Of a DNA stretch of 64,000 nt, positions 53,783 through 61,911 are shown piece by piece; the first letter of the stretch is position 1, and each line of letters opens with the position of its first letter. Made by a program: the position numbers and the translations under genes. This stretch comes from Lachnospiraceae bacterium (GTDB lineage: Bacteria; Bacillota; Clostridia; Lachnospirales; Lachnospiraceae). The notes under the pieces are model-generated. The model made no database searches, was not told where the DNA came from, and worked only from the letters and a program-made list of their open reading frames with translations. The stretch lies in contig JALENY010000039.1 of assembly GCA_022767285.1 (NCBI GenBank), positions 1 through 64,000 on the forward strand, read 5' to 3'.

Positions 53783-55930
53783 TTACATAGATTTCCGTTC
53801 CGCAATTTCTGCCATTTTGGCATCATTCAGACGGGTATCACCATGTACACGGCTGTAAGAAAGATATCCATTCATACGGTCGATCTTTGTCAGATTTTGG
53901 GAGCCGCAGACCGGACAGACATCCATTTCCAGTTCCTTGTGACCGCAGTCATCACAGTATGCAAGAGACAGATTGACGCCTTCGTAGTAACCAAGCTTCA
54001 TGGCGCGGCGCACCAGTGCGCGAATCGCCTGTTTGTTATATCCGACCGGATAGCGCACATACTGTATTTTACCGCCGTTGCAGAGTTCCCAGAAACGGCC
54101 CTCCAGATCCTGTTTTTCAATAGGAGTAAGATCCTCTGTCACATGACAATGGAAACTGTTGCTGACATAAGGCCGGTCGGAAACGCCCTCCACAATACCG
54201 TACTGTTTCCGGAACTGTTCTACCTGCAGACCGCAGAGGCTCTCCGCCGGAGTTCCGTAAATTGCATACAGGTTGCCGTCCTCTTCCTTGAACTGATTTA
54301 CCTTTTTGTTGATATATTTCAAAACTTCAAGGGCAAATTCGCCGTCTTCCGCAATGGATTTTCCGTTGTATAGTTCCTGAAGTTCATTCAGAGCCGTAAT
54401 TCCAAAGGAAGCAGTCATGGGTTTCAGGATCGGCCGAATGCGGTCATGGGGCTGCAGATGTCCGCCGTAGAAACCTCCCTCACAGTATGCCAACGGATTG
54501 GTCGATGCGCGCATCTGGCCAAGATAATCATACGTGCGGATATGAAGATTGCGGATCATCTCCAGATAGAAGTCCAATACCTCATAAAAATCACGGTTCT
54601 CCTGGCGGGATTTTGCAAGAATCATCGGTAAATGCAGGCTGACCGCACCGATATTGAACCGGCCCACGAATATCGGCTTGTCATCCTCATCCGCCGGCTT
54701 CATTCCTCCCCGCTCATACCAGGGGCTCAGGAAGGCACGGCAGCCCATGGGACTGATAACTCTTTTATATTTCTTGTACATCTCGCTGATATATCCCTCA
54801 CCGGACATGGAGAGCCAGTCAGGATACATTGTTTTTGCAGAGCACTCAATGCCGGCTTCAAATACATCCTCACATTCACAGCCTTCGCCATGAATATTTT
54901 CATCATACAAAAATACGATTTTCGGGAACAGCACCGGCTTTTTAAAGCCTTTTTTGCCCTGGCCTTCTTTGTGTACTTCAAGCAGTGAAATAGAAATCAT
55001 CTTTTCAAACATTTCCGTTCCAAGACCGAGGGTTACGGTAACAAACGGATAATCACCGCGGGAAGAACCGACGGTATTCAGCTTATATTCGATTCCCTGC
55101 CAGCCCTGATCACAGTCACGGCGCACTTTGTCCATGGCGTATTCGATTGATTTTTCTTCTCTTCCCTCCCAGCTTTCATCTGCATATTTCAAAAACTCTT
55201 CCACGTATTTGTCATAGCTTTTCCGGGCATAGGGAGCCAGGATCTTATCCACTTCCGGCACAGTAAAGCCACCGTACTGCTGTGCTGCGGTACTCAGGAT
55301 AATATCCCCCATCACGTCAAAAGCAGTATCCAGTGTTTTCGGCTCGTTATACCAGACATTGCCCATCTCAAATCCGCCTTTCAGAACAGATGCCACATCA
55401 AAAAGGCAGCAGTTCATGGTATCCAGACGTGCAGACTGATCGTGAATATAGATATAACCGTCTTTGCAGGCCTGAAGTTCATTCCGGTTCATAAAAAACT
55501 TACGGTAAAGTTCTTTGTTCAGCTCATTAAAAATCAGGCTTCGCTTTGTTGCCACAAGAGCACTGTCCGTATTGGCATTGCTCTTATCGCCGATGTAGCG
55601 GATCGCCTGGCTTTTTGTGTATACATCATCCATCATATGAATGAAGTCCAGCTTGTAGTTCCGGTAATCCCGGTAGCTTTTTGCCACATCCGGATTCACC
55701 CGGTCCAGAGCTCCTTCTACAATATTATGCATATCCAGGATCGGAATCTCTGTTTTTCCCAGGGACTGCGCTTTTTCCGTTGCAAATTTACAGATAAAAT
55801 CAATCTCTTCCTGAGAAAATTTATACATAATACGTCCGGCTGATTTATTAACTGCCACAACAATCTTCTGGACGTTAAATGCCTCTCTTGTACCATCTTT
55901 TTTAATGATAAATATCTCTTTTTCCGCCAT
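53783..55930 (-). CDS. nrdD: Anaerobic (class III) ribonucleoside-triphosphate reductase
   Basis: Oxygen-sensitive glycyl-radical enzyme that makes deoxynucleotides. An ATP-cone lies at the N-terminus (IIKKDGTREAFNVQKIVVAV), the catalytic ten-stranded barrel in the middle, a zinc site CDDCG...CPVCGS near the C-terminus, and the radical glycine in RMNGYLSYSR (about Gly688). 715 residues, normal. The radical must be made by NrdG, which is not next to it. AAAGGAAAC precedes the ATG. It has its own promoter with NrdR-like boxes. Confidence 0.96.
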   Translation of the reverse strand: MAEKEIFIIKKDGTREAFNVQKIVVAVNKSAGRIMYKFSQEEIDFICKFATEKAQSLGKTEIPILDMHNIVEGALDRVNPDVAKSYRDYRNYKLDFIHMMDDVYTKSQAIRYIGDKSNANTDSALVATKRSLIFNELNKELYRKFFMNRNELQACKDGYIYIHDQSARLDTMNCCLFDVASVLKGGFEMGNVWYNEPKTLDTAFDVMGDIILSTAAQQYGGFTVPEVDKILAPYARKSYDKYVEEFLKYADESWEGREEKSIEYAMDKVRRDCDQGWQGIEYKLNTVGSSRGDYPFVTVTLGLGTEMFEKMISISLLEVHKEGQGKKGFKKPVLFPKIVFLYDENIHGEGCECEDVFEAGIECSAKTMYPDWLSMSGEGYISEMYKKYKRVISPMGCRAFLSPWYERGGMKPADEDDKPIFVGRFNIGAVSLHLPMILAKSRQENRDFYEVLDFYLEMIRNLHIRTYDYLGQMRASTNPLAYCEGGFYGGHLQPHDRIRPILKPMTASFGITALNELQELYNGKSIAEDGEFALEVLKYINKKVNQFKEEDGNLYAIYGTPAESLCGLQVEQFRKQYGIVEGVSDRPYVSNSFHCHVTEDLTPIEKQDLEGRFWELCNGGKIQYVRYPVGYNKQAIRALVRRAMKLGYYEGVNLSLAYCDDCGHKELEMDVCPVCGSQNLTKIDRMNGYLSYSRVHGDTRLNDAKMAEIAERKSM

Positions 55931-55954
55931 TTTTGTTTCCTTTCATCTGTTATT

Positions 55955-56037
55955 ACTCAATATGTGGCGCCATATCTCTCTTTCCCCACACAATATCTTG
56001 TAGTAGAAAGTATATCACCACCCCATCATCTTGTAAA
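55955..56037 (-). promoter_or_regulatory. nrdD promoter with two NrdR-like boxes
   Basis: TTTACA (56032-56037), 17-base spacer, TATACT (56009-56014). Just downstream lie ACACAATATCTTGTAG (55988-56003), close to the NrdR box consensus, and a weaker copy ACTCAATATGTGGCGC (55955-55970), 33 bases apart. Binding there by NrdR would block transcription start. Confidence 0.7.
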
Positions 56038-56173
56038 GAACTTTTTTACATAAGAATCCAGCACGCAGGATTCTTCGCCCGGATCCCATTGTCGGAATGC
56101 CCTATTTCCACTCCGGCGCAGCACGATCCGGTCCGCCGGGAAGGATTTTATTTCACAGGACTGCGCTCTATAA
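56038..56173. other. Intergenic region between nrdD and the glycyl-radical genes
   Basis: About 135 bases with no gene, repeat or site that I recognise beyond the flanking promoter and terminator. Confidence 0.5.
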
Positions 56174-56177
56174 AATG

Positions 56178-56214
56178 AAAAGAGAGGCTGAGAACATAAT
56201 GTCTCAAACCTCTC
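56178..56214 (-). terminator. Terminator of the glycyl-radical dehydratase operon
   Basis: Two-part stem GAGAGG..TGAGA / TCTCA..CCTCTC with an 8-base loop, followed by TTTTCATTTT on the minus strand, directly after the activase stop. Confidence 0.85.
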
Positions 56215-56224
56215 CGTAAAATTC

Positions 56225-57019
56225 TCATCCGCCGATCTGGCATTCCACGCTGCAATTGTTCATGGCTGCTTTCAAAAGCATATCCATATGTTCATTTGTT
56301 GGCGGTTTCACATCCCCCATTAGATAAGGTCTGTTTAGCCCCGCATATTTATCCTGCCCCAGTCTGTGATACGGGAGCAGATGCAGGCGTTTCACATTTC
56401 CCAATATATTTGTAAATGCAGCGATGTCTTTTATTTCCTCAATCGTATCATTGAACCCGGGTATGACCGGAATTCGGATACTAAGTTCTGTCATACCGGA
56501 ATCAGCTATTTTTCGGGCATTTTCCAGCATCAGTTCGTTGGACCTTCCGGTAAATTCCCTGTGCTTGTCGGGATTCATGTGTTTAATATCAAGCAAATAC
56601 TGGTCCAGCCAGGGCAGGATCTCCTCAATCACTTCCCATTTTGCGCACCCCATACTCTCCATCGCAGTGGTGATCCCTTCTTCTTTCGCAGCTCTGAGCA
56701 GATCCCTTGCAAACTGAGGCTGACAAAGACTTTCTCCTCCGGAAAGAGTCAGACCGCCGCCGCTGCGCCAGAAATACGGACGATCCTTCAGGACTGTCTC
56801 CATCACTTCTTCCACGGTGACATCCCGGCCAATGGTTTTCGGTTTTTCCTGCACCATCATGGTCTGAATTTTATATTCCTGAGATTCCGGATTGCAGCAC
56901 CATCGGCATCGCAGTACGCATCCTTTTAAAAAGACGATTGTACGGATCCCATCACCATCATGAATGGAATATCTCTGTATGTCAAATATACGGCCTTTCG
57001 TCTTAAGGTAATCTTCCAT
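56225..57019 (-). CDS. Glycyl-radical enzyme activating enzyme (short type)
   Basis: Radical SAM activase that puts the radical on the glycine of the dehydratase upstream. Motif CVLRCRWC (Cys34, 38, 41, with an extra Cys42), SAM motif SGGES (93-97), DIKHMN and HLLPYHRLGQDKY are typical. At 264 residues it lacks the ferredoxin-like insert with eight extra cysteines usually found between the CxxxCxxC motif and the GGE in activases of diol-dehydratase type; it is built like pyruvate formate-lyase activase. AAAGGAAAC precedes the ATG; it follows the dehydratase by 21 bases. Confidence 0.9.
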   Translation of the reverse strand: MEDYLKTKGRIFDIQRYSIHDGDGIRTIVFLKGCVLRCRWCCNPESQEYKIQTMMVQEKPKTIGRDVTVEEVMETVLKDRPYFWRSGGGLTLSGGESLCQPQFARDLLRAAKEEGITTAMESMGCAKWEVIEEILPWLDQYLLDIKHMNPDKHREFTGRSNELMLENARKIADSGMTELSIRIPVIPGFNDTIEEIKDIAAFTNILGNVKRLHLLPYHRLGQDKYAGLNRPYLMGDVKPPTNEHMDMLLKAAMNNCSVECQIGG

Positions 57020-57040
57020 AAAGGTTTCCTTTCTGCCCGT

Positions 57041-59572
57041 TTAGAATCCCTGCTCCGTTCTACGAATAATATCATCCTGCAGAGATTTTGACAATGTAGT
57101 AAACAGCGCACTGTATCCGGCAACGCGAACAACCAGATGTTTATACTGTTCCGGATGTTTCTGCGCATCCAGGAGCGTTTCCCTGCTGACTACATTGAAC
57201 TGCACATGCATGCCTTTCTGATCAAAATAAGAGCGGATCAGTCCCACAAATTTTTCGAGCCCGGCTTTTCCGCTCAAAGCGGACGGGTGAAACTTCTGAT
57301 TGAACAGTGTACCGTTTGATGCAATAAAATGATCCAGTCGGGCCACGGAGTTCATCGCAGCGGTCGGACCATTCATATCCTTGCCCGCTGAAGGTGATAC
57401 GCCGTCAGCAACAGGTGTGTATGCGAGCCTTCCGTCCGGTGTTGCACCGGTCTGGGCACCCAATGGTACGTTTGCAGATACCGGATACAGTCCTGCCTGG
57501 AACATACCGCCGCGTGGGTTCTTATATTTTTCAAGAGGTCTGGTATAGGTGTATGCCACATCTCTTGCAAACAGATCCACTTCCGGAATATCATTTCCGA
57601 ATTTCGGAACCTCGTCAATCATTGCAAGAATGCGATCCCCCTTTTCTCTGGCTTCCGCACCTTCCGATGCGGCAACAACAGCCTTCAAAATTTCCGAAAT
57701 CTCACGTTCACCAACGTTTTTACCGGATTCCTGCATGCGTCTGGCAACTTCTGCTGCTTTCGCCGCAATATCTGCCTGATTCAGGCCGCGGCCATAATTA
57801 GTCTCGAGAGCCGCTTTCAGTTCACCCATGGTTATCTTTTTCTCATCATATACAAGCTTTTTCACGGCATACAGGGAATCCGCCATATTGGCTACGCCAA
57901 ATCCCTGCGGACCGGTAAAGTTATAGACAGCTCCGCCTTCCTGCACAGTCTTTCCGACTTTCATGCAGTCGTCAACCATGGAGGACAAAAACGGAAGCGG
58001 GCAGCGTTCCGCATGAGCCATATCAATGGCATTATCCGCATTGACCAGAAGCCGGATCATATATTCCATCTGATCTTTGTATGCCTGATAAAACTCTTCA
58101 AACGTGGACATTTCCTCCACATTTCCGGTTTTGAGGCCAATCTGTACACCCTTGTCCATACCATTGGAAAATACCAGTTCCAGCGGCCGGCACATGTTAA
58201 AGAATGCAGCGTCATGCCATCCTTCCGTTTTTCCCGGAACCTGCGGTTCCACGCATCCAATAATATTGTAACATCTCGCTTCCTGCAGGGTCAGTCCGCG
58301 GCTCACCAGCGCCGGGATAATGACTTCATCATTATAGTACGCCGGAAGGCCAATACCGGTCCGTGTCAGTTCAGCCGCCTTGATCAGCAGTTCATGAGGC
58401 GAACCGTTCCAGACACGTATGGACAGAGAGGGCATCGGCAAAAATACATGATGGGATGCCTGGATACACATAAAGGACAGATCATTGGTTACATCCATAC
58501 CATCTTCATTCTGTCCACCTACAATCAGATTCTGAAACAGGCTGTATCCTGCAAAACCTTCTGCCGAAGCGGCGTCACGGCACTTATTAAGATCATTCAG
58601 CTTTACCCAGATACAGTCGATCAGTTCCTGGGCAAACTCTCTGGTAATCTTTCCGCTGTCCAGATCCTTCTTATAATATGGATACATATACTGGTCAAAA
58701 CGCCCCGGTGAAATGGAATGACCACTGGATTCAATCTGTATCAGCTGCTGAACAAACCAGAAGGACTGGCACGCTTCGTAAAAACCATCCGCACCCTTTT
58801 CCGGTACATTCGCACAGTTCTGCGCGATCTGCATCAGTTCCATTTTTCTTGTTTCATCGGTACATTTCTGTGCTTCGTCCAGAGCCAGTTTTGCATAACG
58901 TCTGGCATAGGCAATCGCCGCATCACAGCTGATGACAACAGCCTGCAGAAACCGCGATTTTTTGTGGTAATCACCGTCAGACAATTTTATTTTTTTCAGT
59001 TCTTCCTCCGCTTTCGACCGGATTCCCGCAAACCCGATCGCCAGAACTTCATCATATTTTACGGTTACATGTCCGACACCGTTGTAGAAATAATTGCCCG
59101 GAGTAAAAATATTGTGCTCTATGGCAAGCAGAGTCTCAGGCTCCATGTAGGAGGTAGCCAGTTCACTGGTGGTTTTTCCTTTCCAATAAGCATTGGCCTG
59201 CTTAAGATCCTTTTTTGTCTGCTCCGAGATATAGAACGGATCCGCTGATCTGGTCTCAACGGTATCAAATTCTGCCTCCAGCCATTCATAGGAAAATTCC
59301 GGATAAGTCTGGCAGCCCCGCGGTGCCAAAGTCGTGCTTCCCACGATCAGTTCCAGATCACGAATCGTGATCGGAATATTTTCCAGAATGTGCTGAAATG
59401 CTTTCGCACGGCGAATAATTAATGGCTCACTTTCCGTCTGTTGATAGGATTCTGTAATCAGCACTGCTCTGGCAGATTCAATTTCGGGCATTTTTGCATA
59501 TAGATTCTCAACCAATTTTGGAATACGACTCGATTTCGGAACATCCGAAACCTGATATGTATATAATCCCAT
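57041..59572 (-). CDS. Glycyl-radical (B12-independent) glycerol/propanediol dehydratase
   Basis: Glycyl-radical enzyme that dehydrates glycerol or propane-1,2-diol without B12. The residues known from the Clostridium butyricum enzyme are all found at equal or shifted positions: His168, His285-Ser286 (GHSISPGRFDQYMYP), thiyl Cys440 and Glu442 in IIGCVEP, Asp454 in GWHDAAF, and the radical Gly819 in VRVAGYSALF. 843 residues. These residues argue against pyruvate formate-lyase and choline lyase. AAAGGAGATAC precedes the ATG. The pair with its activase has its own promoter and terminator. Confidence 0.88.
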   Translation of the reverse strand: MGLYTYQVSDVPKSSRIPKLVENLYAKMPEIESARAVLITESYQQTESEPLIIRRAKAFQHILENIPITIRDLELIVGSTTLAPRGCQTYPEFSYEWLEAEFDTVETRSADPFYISEQTKKDLKQANAYWKGKTTSELATSYMEPETLLAIEHNIFTPGNYFYNGVGHVTVKYDEVLAIGFAGIRSKAEEELKKIKLSDGDYHKKSRFLQAVVISCDAAIAYARRYAKLALDEAQKCTDETRKMELMQIAQNCANVPEKGADGFYEACQSFWFVQQLIQIESSGHSISPGRFDQYMYPYYKKDLDSGKITREFAQELIDCIWVKLNDLNKCRDAASAEGFAGYSLFQNLIVGGQNEDGMDVTNDLSFMCIQASHHVFLPMPSLSIRVWNGSPHELLIKAAELTRTGIGLPAYYNDEVIIPALVSRGLTLQEARCYNIIGCVEPQVPGKTEGWHDAAFFNMCRPLELVFSNGMDKGVQIGLKTGNVEEMSTFEEFYQAYKDQMEYMIRLLVNADNAIDMAHAERCPLPFLSSMVDDCMKVGKTVQEGGAVYNFTGPQGFGVANMADSLYAVKKLVYDEKKITMGELKAALETNYGRGLNQADIAAKAAEVARRMQESGKNVGEREISEILKAVVAASEGAEAREKGDRILAMIDEVPKFGNDIPEVDLFARDVAYTYTRPLEKYKNPRGGMFQAGLYPVSANVPLGAQTGATPDGRLAYTPVADGVSPSAGKDMNGPTAAMNSVARLDHFIASNGTLFNQKFHPSALSGKAGLEKFVGLIRSYFDQKGMHVQFNVVSRETLLDAQKHPEQYKHLVVRVAGYSALFTTLSKSLQDDIIRRTEQGF

Positions 59573-59638
59573 TTTGTATCTCCTTTCCTTTACGGTTTTA
59601 AAGAGTGCAAAACCTTAGACCCATCACTCAGTATTAAT

Positions 59639-59667
59639 ATTATACCTTTTTTCAGCATAAGAATCAA
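59639..59667 (-). promoter_or_regulatory. Promoter of the glycyl-radical dehydratase operon
   Basis: TTGATT (59662-59667), 17-base spacer, TATAAT (59639-59644), about 65 bases before the coding start. None of the AAAACCACA repeats of the pdu promoter are seen here. Confidence 0.8.
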
Positions 59668-59752
59668 CGGAAATTGTCTGCAAAAACCGCCTGTGTTTTA
59701 CTTGTTATCTTTTGCAGTATTTGCGAATATTTGCGGATCCCTTCGACTTTGA

Positions 59753-59781
59753 TTGACAAAAATACACTCAGCCATTACAAT
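59753..59781 (+). promoter_or_regulatory. Promoter of the DUF4190-like gene
   Basis: TTGACA (59753-59758), 17-base spacer, TACAAT (59776-59781). The leader carries a hairpin CAGATACC/GGTATCTG (59814-59836) with outer TAAGT/ACTTA arms ending just before the AGAGGGGG ribosome binding site. Confidence 0.8.
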
Positions 59782-59857
59782 GGAACTGATAGTGGTACCT
59801 AAGTAAAAGACTGCAGATACCGGTAAAAGGTATCTGACTTAAAGAGGGGGAAAAAGG

Positions 59858-60169
59858 ATGGATAACAATTACAACTCATATTCTCAGGGCCCGGAACCGG
59901 GCAAAAATTTTGCAATCGCCAGTATGGTTCTCGGTATTGTCTCCTGCGTGCTGGCCTGGTTCGGTTATAGTGTGATCATCGCTCTGGTCTGCGGTGTCCT
60001 TGGACTTATTTTCTGGTCAAAAGCAAAAAAAATCGGCTTCGTCGGAGGATTATTGACAGCCGGGTTTGTTCTTTCTCTGATCGGAACGATCTTATCTGCA
60101 CTGGTATTTGTGGCCTGCGTGGCATGTGTTGGTTTATTTAGCTGCGCTTCCATAGCTGCCAACGCATAA
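59858..60169 (+). CDS. Small DUF4190-like membrane protein
   Basis: 103 residues; a polar N-terminus (MDNNYNSYSQGPEPGKNF) and two long hydrophobic hairpins (AIASMVLGIVSCVLAWF, then VGGLLTAGFVLSLIGTIL) with a KAKK turn. This is the layout of the DUF4190 family, whose function is not known. AGAGGGGG precedes the ATG. It ends 15 bases before the Lgt-like gene and is probably co-transcribed with it. Confidence 0.8.
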   Translation: MDNNYNSYSQGPEPGKNFAIASMVLGIVSCVLAWFGYSVIIALVCGVLGLIFWSKAKKIGFVGGLLTAGFVLSLIGTILSALVFVACVACVGLFSCASIAANA

Positions 60170-60184
60170 TCTGAGGAGGAATCC

Positions 60185-60907
60185 ATGTATCCGTTTATTC
60201 ATGTTTTCAATAAGACCATTCCGACTTACGGACTGATGGGAGTTCTTGGGGTTCTGCTTGGGTGGTTGTATGTCTGGATACGCTGTAAAAGAGAAAACAG
60301 GGAACTGGAAACAGACTGCGTGGTTCTGTATATGTATGGATTTATTGGCGCCTTAATCGGCGCCAAATTATTTTCTCTTCTGCAAAATCTGCCTGCCATC
60401 CTGAACAGTTTCACCCTGGGGCTGGATGGATTTATTGAATTCTGGTCTGTCAATTTCCGTGGCGGCATGGTTTTTTACGGCGGACTGATGGGAGCTCTGC
60501 TTTTCATTCTCCTGTATGCACGCCGATATAAAATTCCGCTGAAGATCCACATGGCGATCCTGGTTCCGGCGCTGCCCCTGGCTCACGGATTCGGACGCAT
60601 CGGCTGCTATCTGGCCGGCTGCTGTTACGGTCATATCGCGGATCTTCCGGTACAGTTGGTGGAGGCATGCTGCAATTTTATTCTCTGCGTCTTGCTCACT
60701 GCATTTTCACGCAGAGCAAAAGACGGCCATCAGGTGCTGGCCGCTTATCTTGTTTCCTATGGTATCCTTCGGTTTATTCTGGAATATTTCCGGGAAGACG
60801 CGGTGAGAGGTTTTCTTGGACCGTTTTCCACTTCTCAGATCATCAGTTTTCTGGCCTTGTGTGCGGGCATTTTGATTTTTGTCAGGTCACTTCTGCAGAA
60901 GGTGTAA
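60185..60907 (+). CDS. Divergent prolipoprotein diacylglyceryl transferase (Lgt) paralogue
   Basis: Seven-helix membrane protein of the Lgt family, 240 residues. The family pattern is visible, but the key motif HGGLxG reads YGGLMG at 98-103 and the Lgt signature RxGNFxNGExxG reads GRIGCYLAGCCYG (137-149). The His and the Asn/Glu thought essential in E. coli Lgt are replaced, with three cysteines in their place. It may therefore be a paralogue with another lipid or thiol substrate, and the cell likely has a normal Lgt elsewhere. TGAGGAGG precedes the ATG. Confidence 0.82.
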   Translation: MYPFIHVFNKTIPTYGLMGVLGVLLGWLYVWIRCKRENRELETDCVVLYMYGFIGALIGAKLFSLLQNLPAILNSFTLGLDGFIEFWSVNFRGGMVFYGGLMGALLFILLYARRYKIPLKIHMAILVPALPLAHGFGRIGCYLAGCCYGHIADLPVQLVEACCNFILCVLLTAFSRRAKDGHQVLAAYLVSYGILRFILEYFREDAVRGFLGPFSTSQIISFLALCAGILIFVRSLLQKV

Positions 60908-60950
60908 AGCCATGATTATGGAATAGTTAAAATCCCGGCTTATTTGCAGG

Positions 60951-61568
60951 CTATCGAAATGCGATCCCCTCCAACAACGGTCTCACAGACATCGTGAACA
61001 GTATCGTTCCCCCTACAATGATGGCATACCCGTGTTTCGCCCAGAAACAATCCTGTTCGGGCATCTGAAAACTGCCGATCAATCCGGGAAATATTATTTT
61101 GAGCAGGCAGAAAATACCATATCCGCCAATGGCTCCCAGGGTATTCATGGCAAGGTCATCAATATCGACCGCACGGTATGTAAAAAGCTGAAGCAGCTCA
61201 ATAGTCAGCGATAGTGTAAATCCCGAAGCTGCCATACGGTAAAAGCTCTGCTCTTTCTTCCACAGCAGCGGTGCGAAAAAGCCAACCGGCAAAAACAAAA
61301 CAATATTGGCAATATACTGGAATCTTCCATTCTGAAGGTCCACGAAGGGGATCAGATTCAGGCTCGCCCCTCCCAGACGGAAATTCCCCAGCTCCGGGAT
61401 GCCCGTGATGGAAAAAATATAACAGAGAAGGCTCACGAATCCCGTAACTCCAATAATATGGGGCCCCATACCTTTATATCCTTTTACATTACAACAGGCA
61501 TAAGCTGCCATTCCGATCAAGCCGAAAAAAGAAAAGCTTCCCAATAGTTCAAGCAAAAAGTAAATCAT
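60951..61568 (-). CDS. VanZ-like membrane protein
   Basis: 205-residue membrane protein with about five to six helices and the VanZ-family stretch FTYRAVDIDDLAMNTLGAIGGYG. VanZ lowers teicoplanin sensitivity in enterococci; most homologues have no known role. The ATG at 61566-61568 (MIYFLLELLGSFSFFG) has GGGAGA upstream and is preferred over a frame that is open 74 codons longer. It converges on the Lgt-like gene. Confidence 0.82.
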   Translation of the reverse strand: MIYFLLELLGSFSFFGLIGMAAYACCNVKGYKGMGPHIIGVTGFVSLLCYIFSITGIPELGNFRLGGASLNLIPFVDLQNGRFQYIANIVLFLPVGFFAPLLWKKEQSFYRMAASGFTLSLTIELLQLFTYRAVDIDDLAMNTLGAIGGYGIFCLLKIIFPGLIGSFQMPEQDCFWAKHGYAIIVGGTILFTMSVRPLLEGIAFR

Positions 61569-61838
61569 CCTATGTTCTCCCTGATAAAATGAACTGACGA
61601 GTTTTGAACAGACTGTACTTGCATGTACCGCCATACGACAAGCAAACAGTATAAAAACAACAATCAAGTAATCGATTTGATAGAACCATGTTATCAGCAA
61701 ATTCTTATTATCCTGATCCAAAATTCTGAAGATTTTCTTAAAATGCCCAAAAGTACACATCACCGCAGACAATCGCCTTCTGAATTGCATAACCAGTCTT
61801 TCCGTTCAAACAAAAAAGCCGCGTCTCTCCTTTCAAAC
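61569..61838. other. Intergenic region between gatB terminator and the VanZ gene
   Basis: About 270 bases, AT-rich. A 14-base direct repeat TTCAAACAAAAAAG occurs at 61805-61818 and 61832-61845. An open frame in phase with the VanZ-like gene runs through but lacks a start signal. No clear promoter was assigned. Confidence 0.4.
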
Positions 61839-61839
61839 A

Positions 61840-61882
61840 AAAAAGGCAGATATCTGTTTGAAATCGCAAACAGATATCTGCC
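61840..61882 (-). terminator. Intrinsic terminator of gatB
   Basis: Perfect 15-base-pair stem GGCAGATATCTGTTT/AAACAGATATCTGCC with an 8-base loop and T6 on the minus strand, 30-70 bases past the gatB stop. Confidence 0.92.
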
Positions 61883-61911
61883 TCTTCATCTCGTATTAAA
61901 TATCACAGGAT

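Noticed and set aside
61569-61790. N-terminal extension of the VanZ-like gene by 74 codons.
   Set aside because: No ribosome binding site at the upstream Met, while GGGAGA fits the ATG at 61568, where VanZ-like proteins begin.
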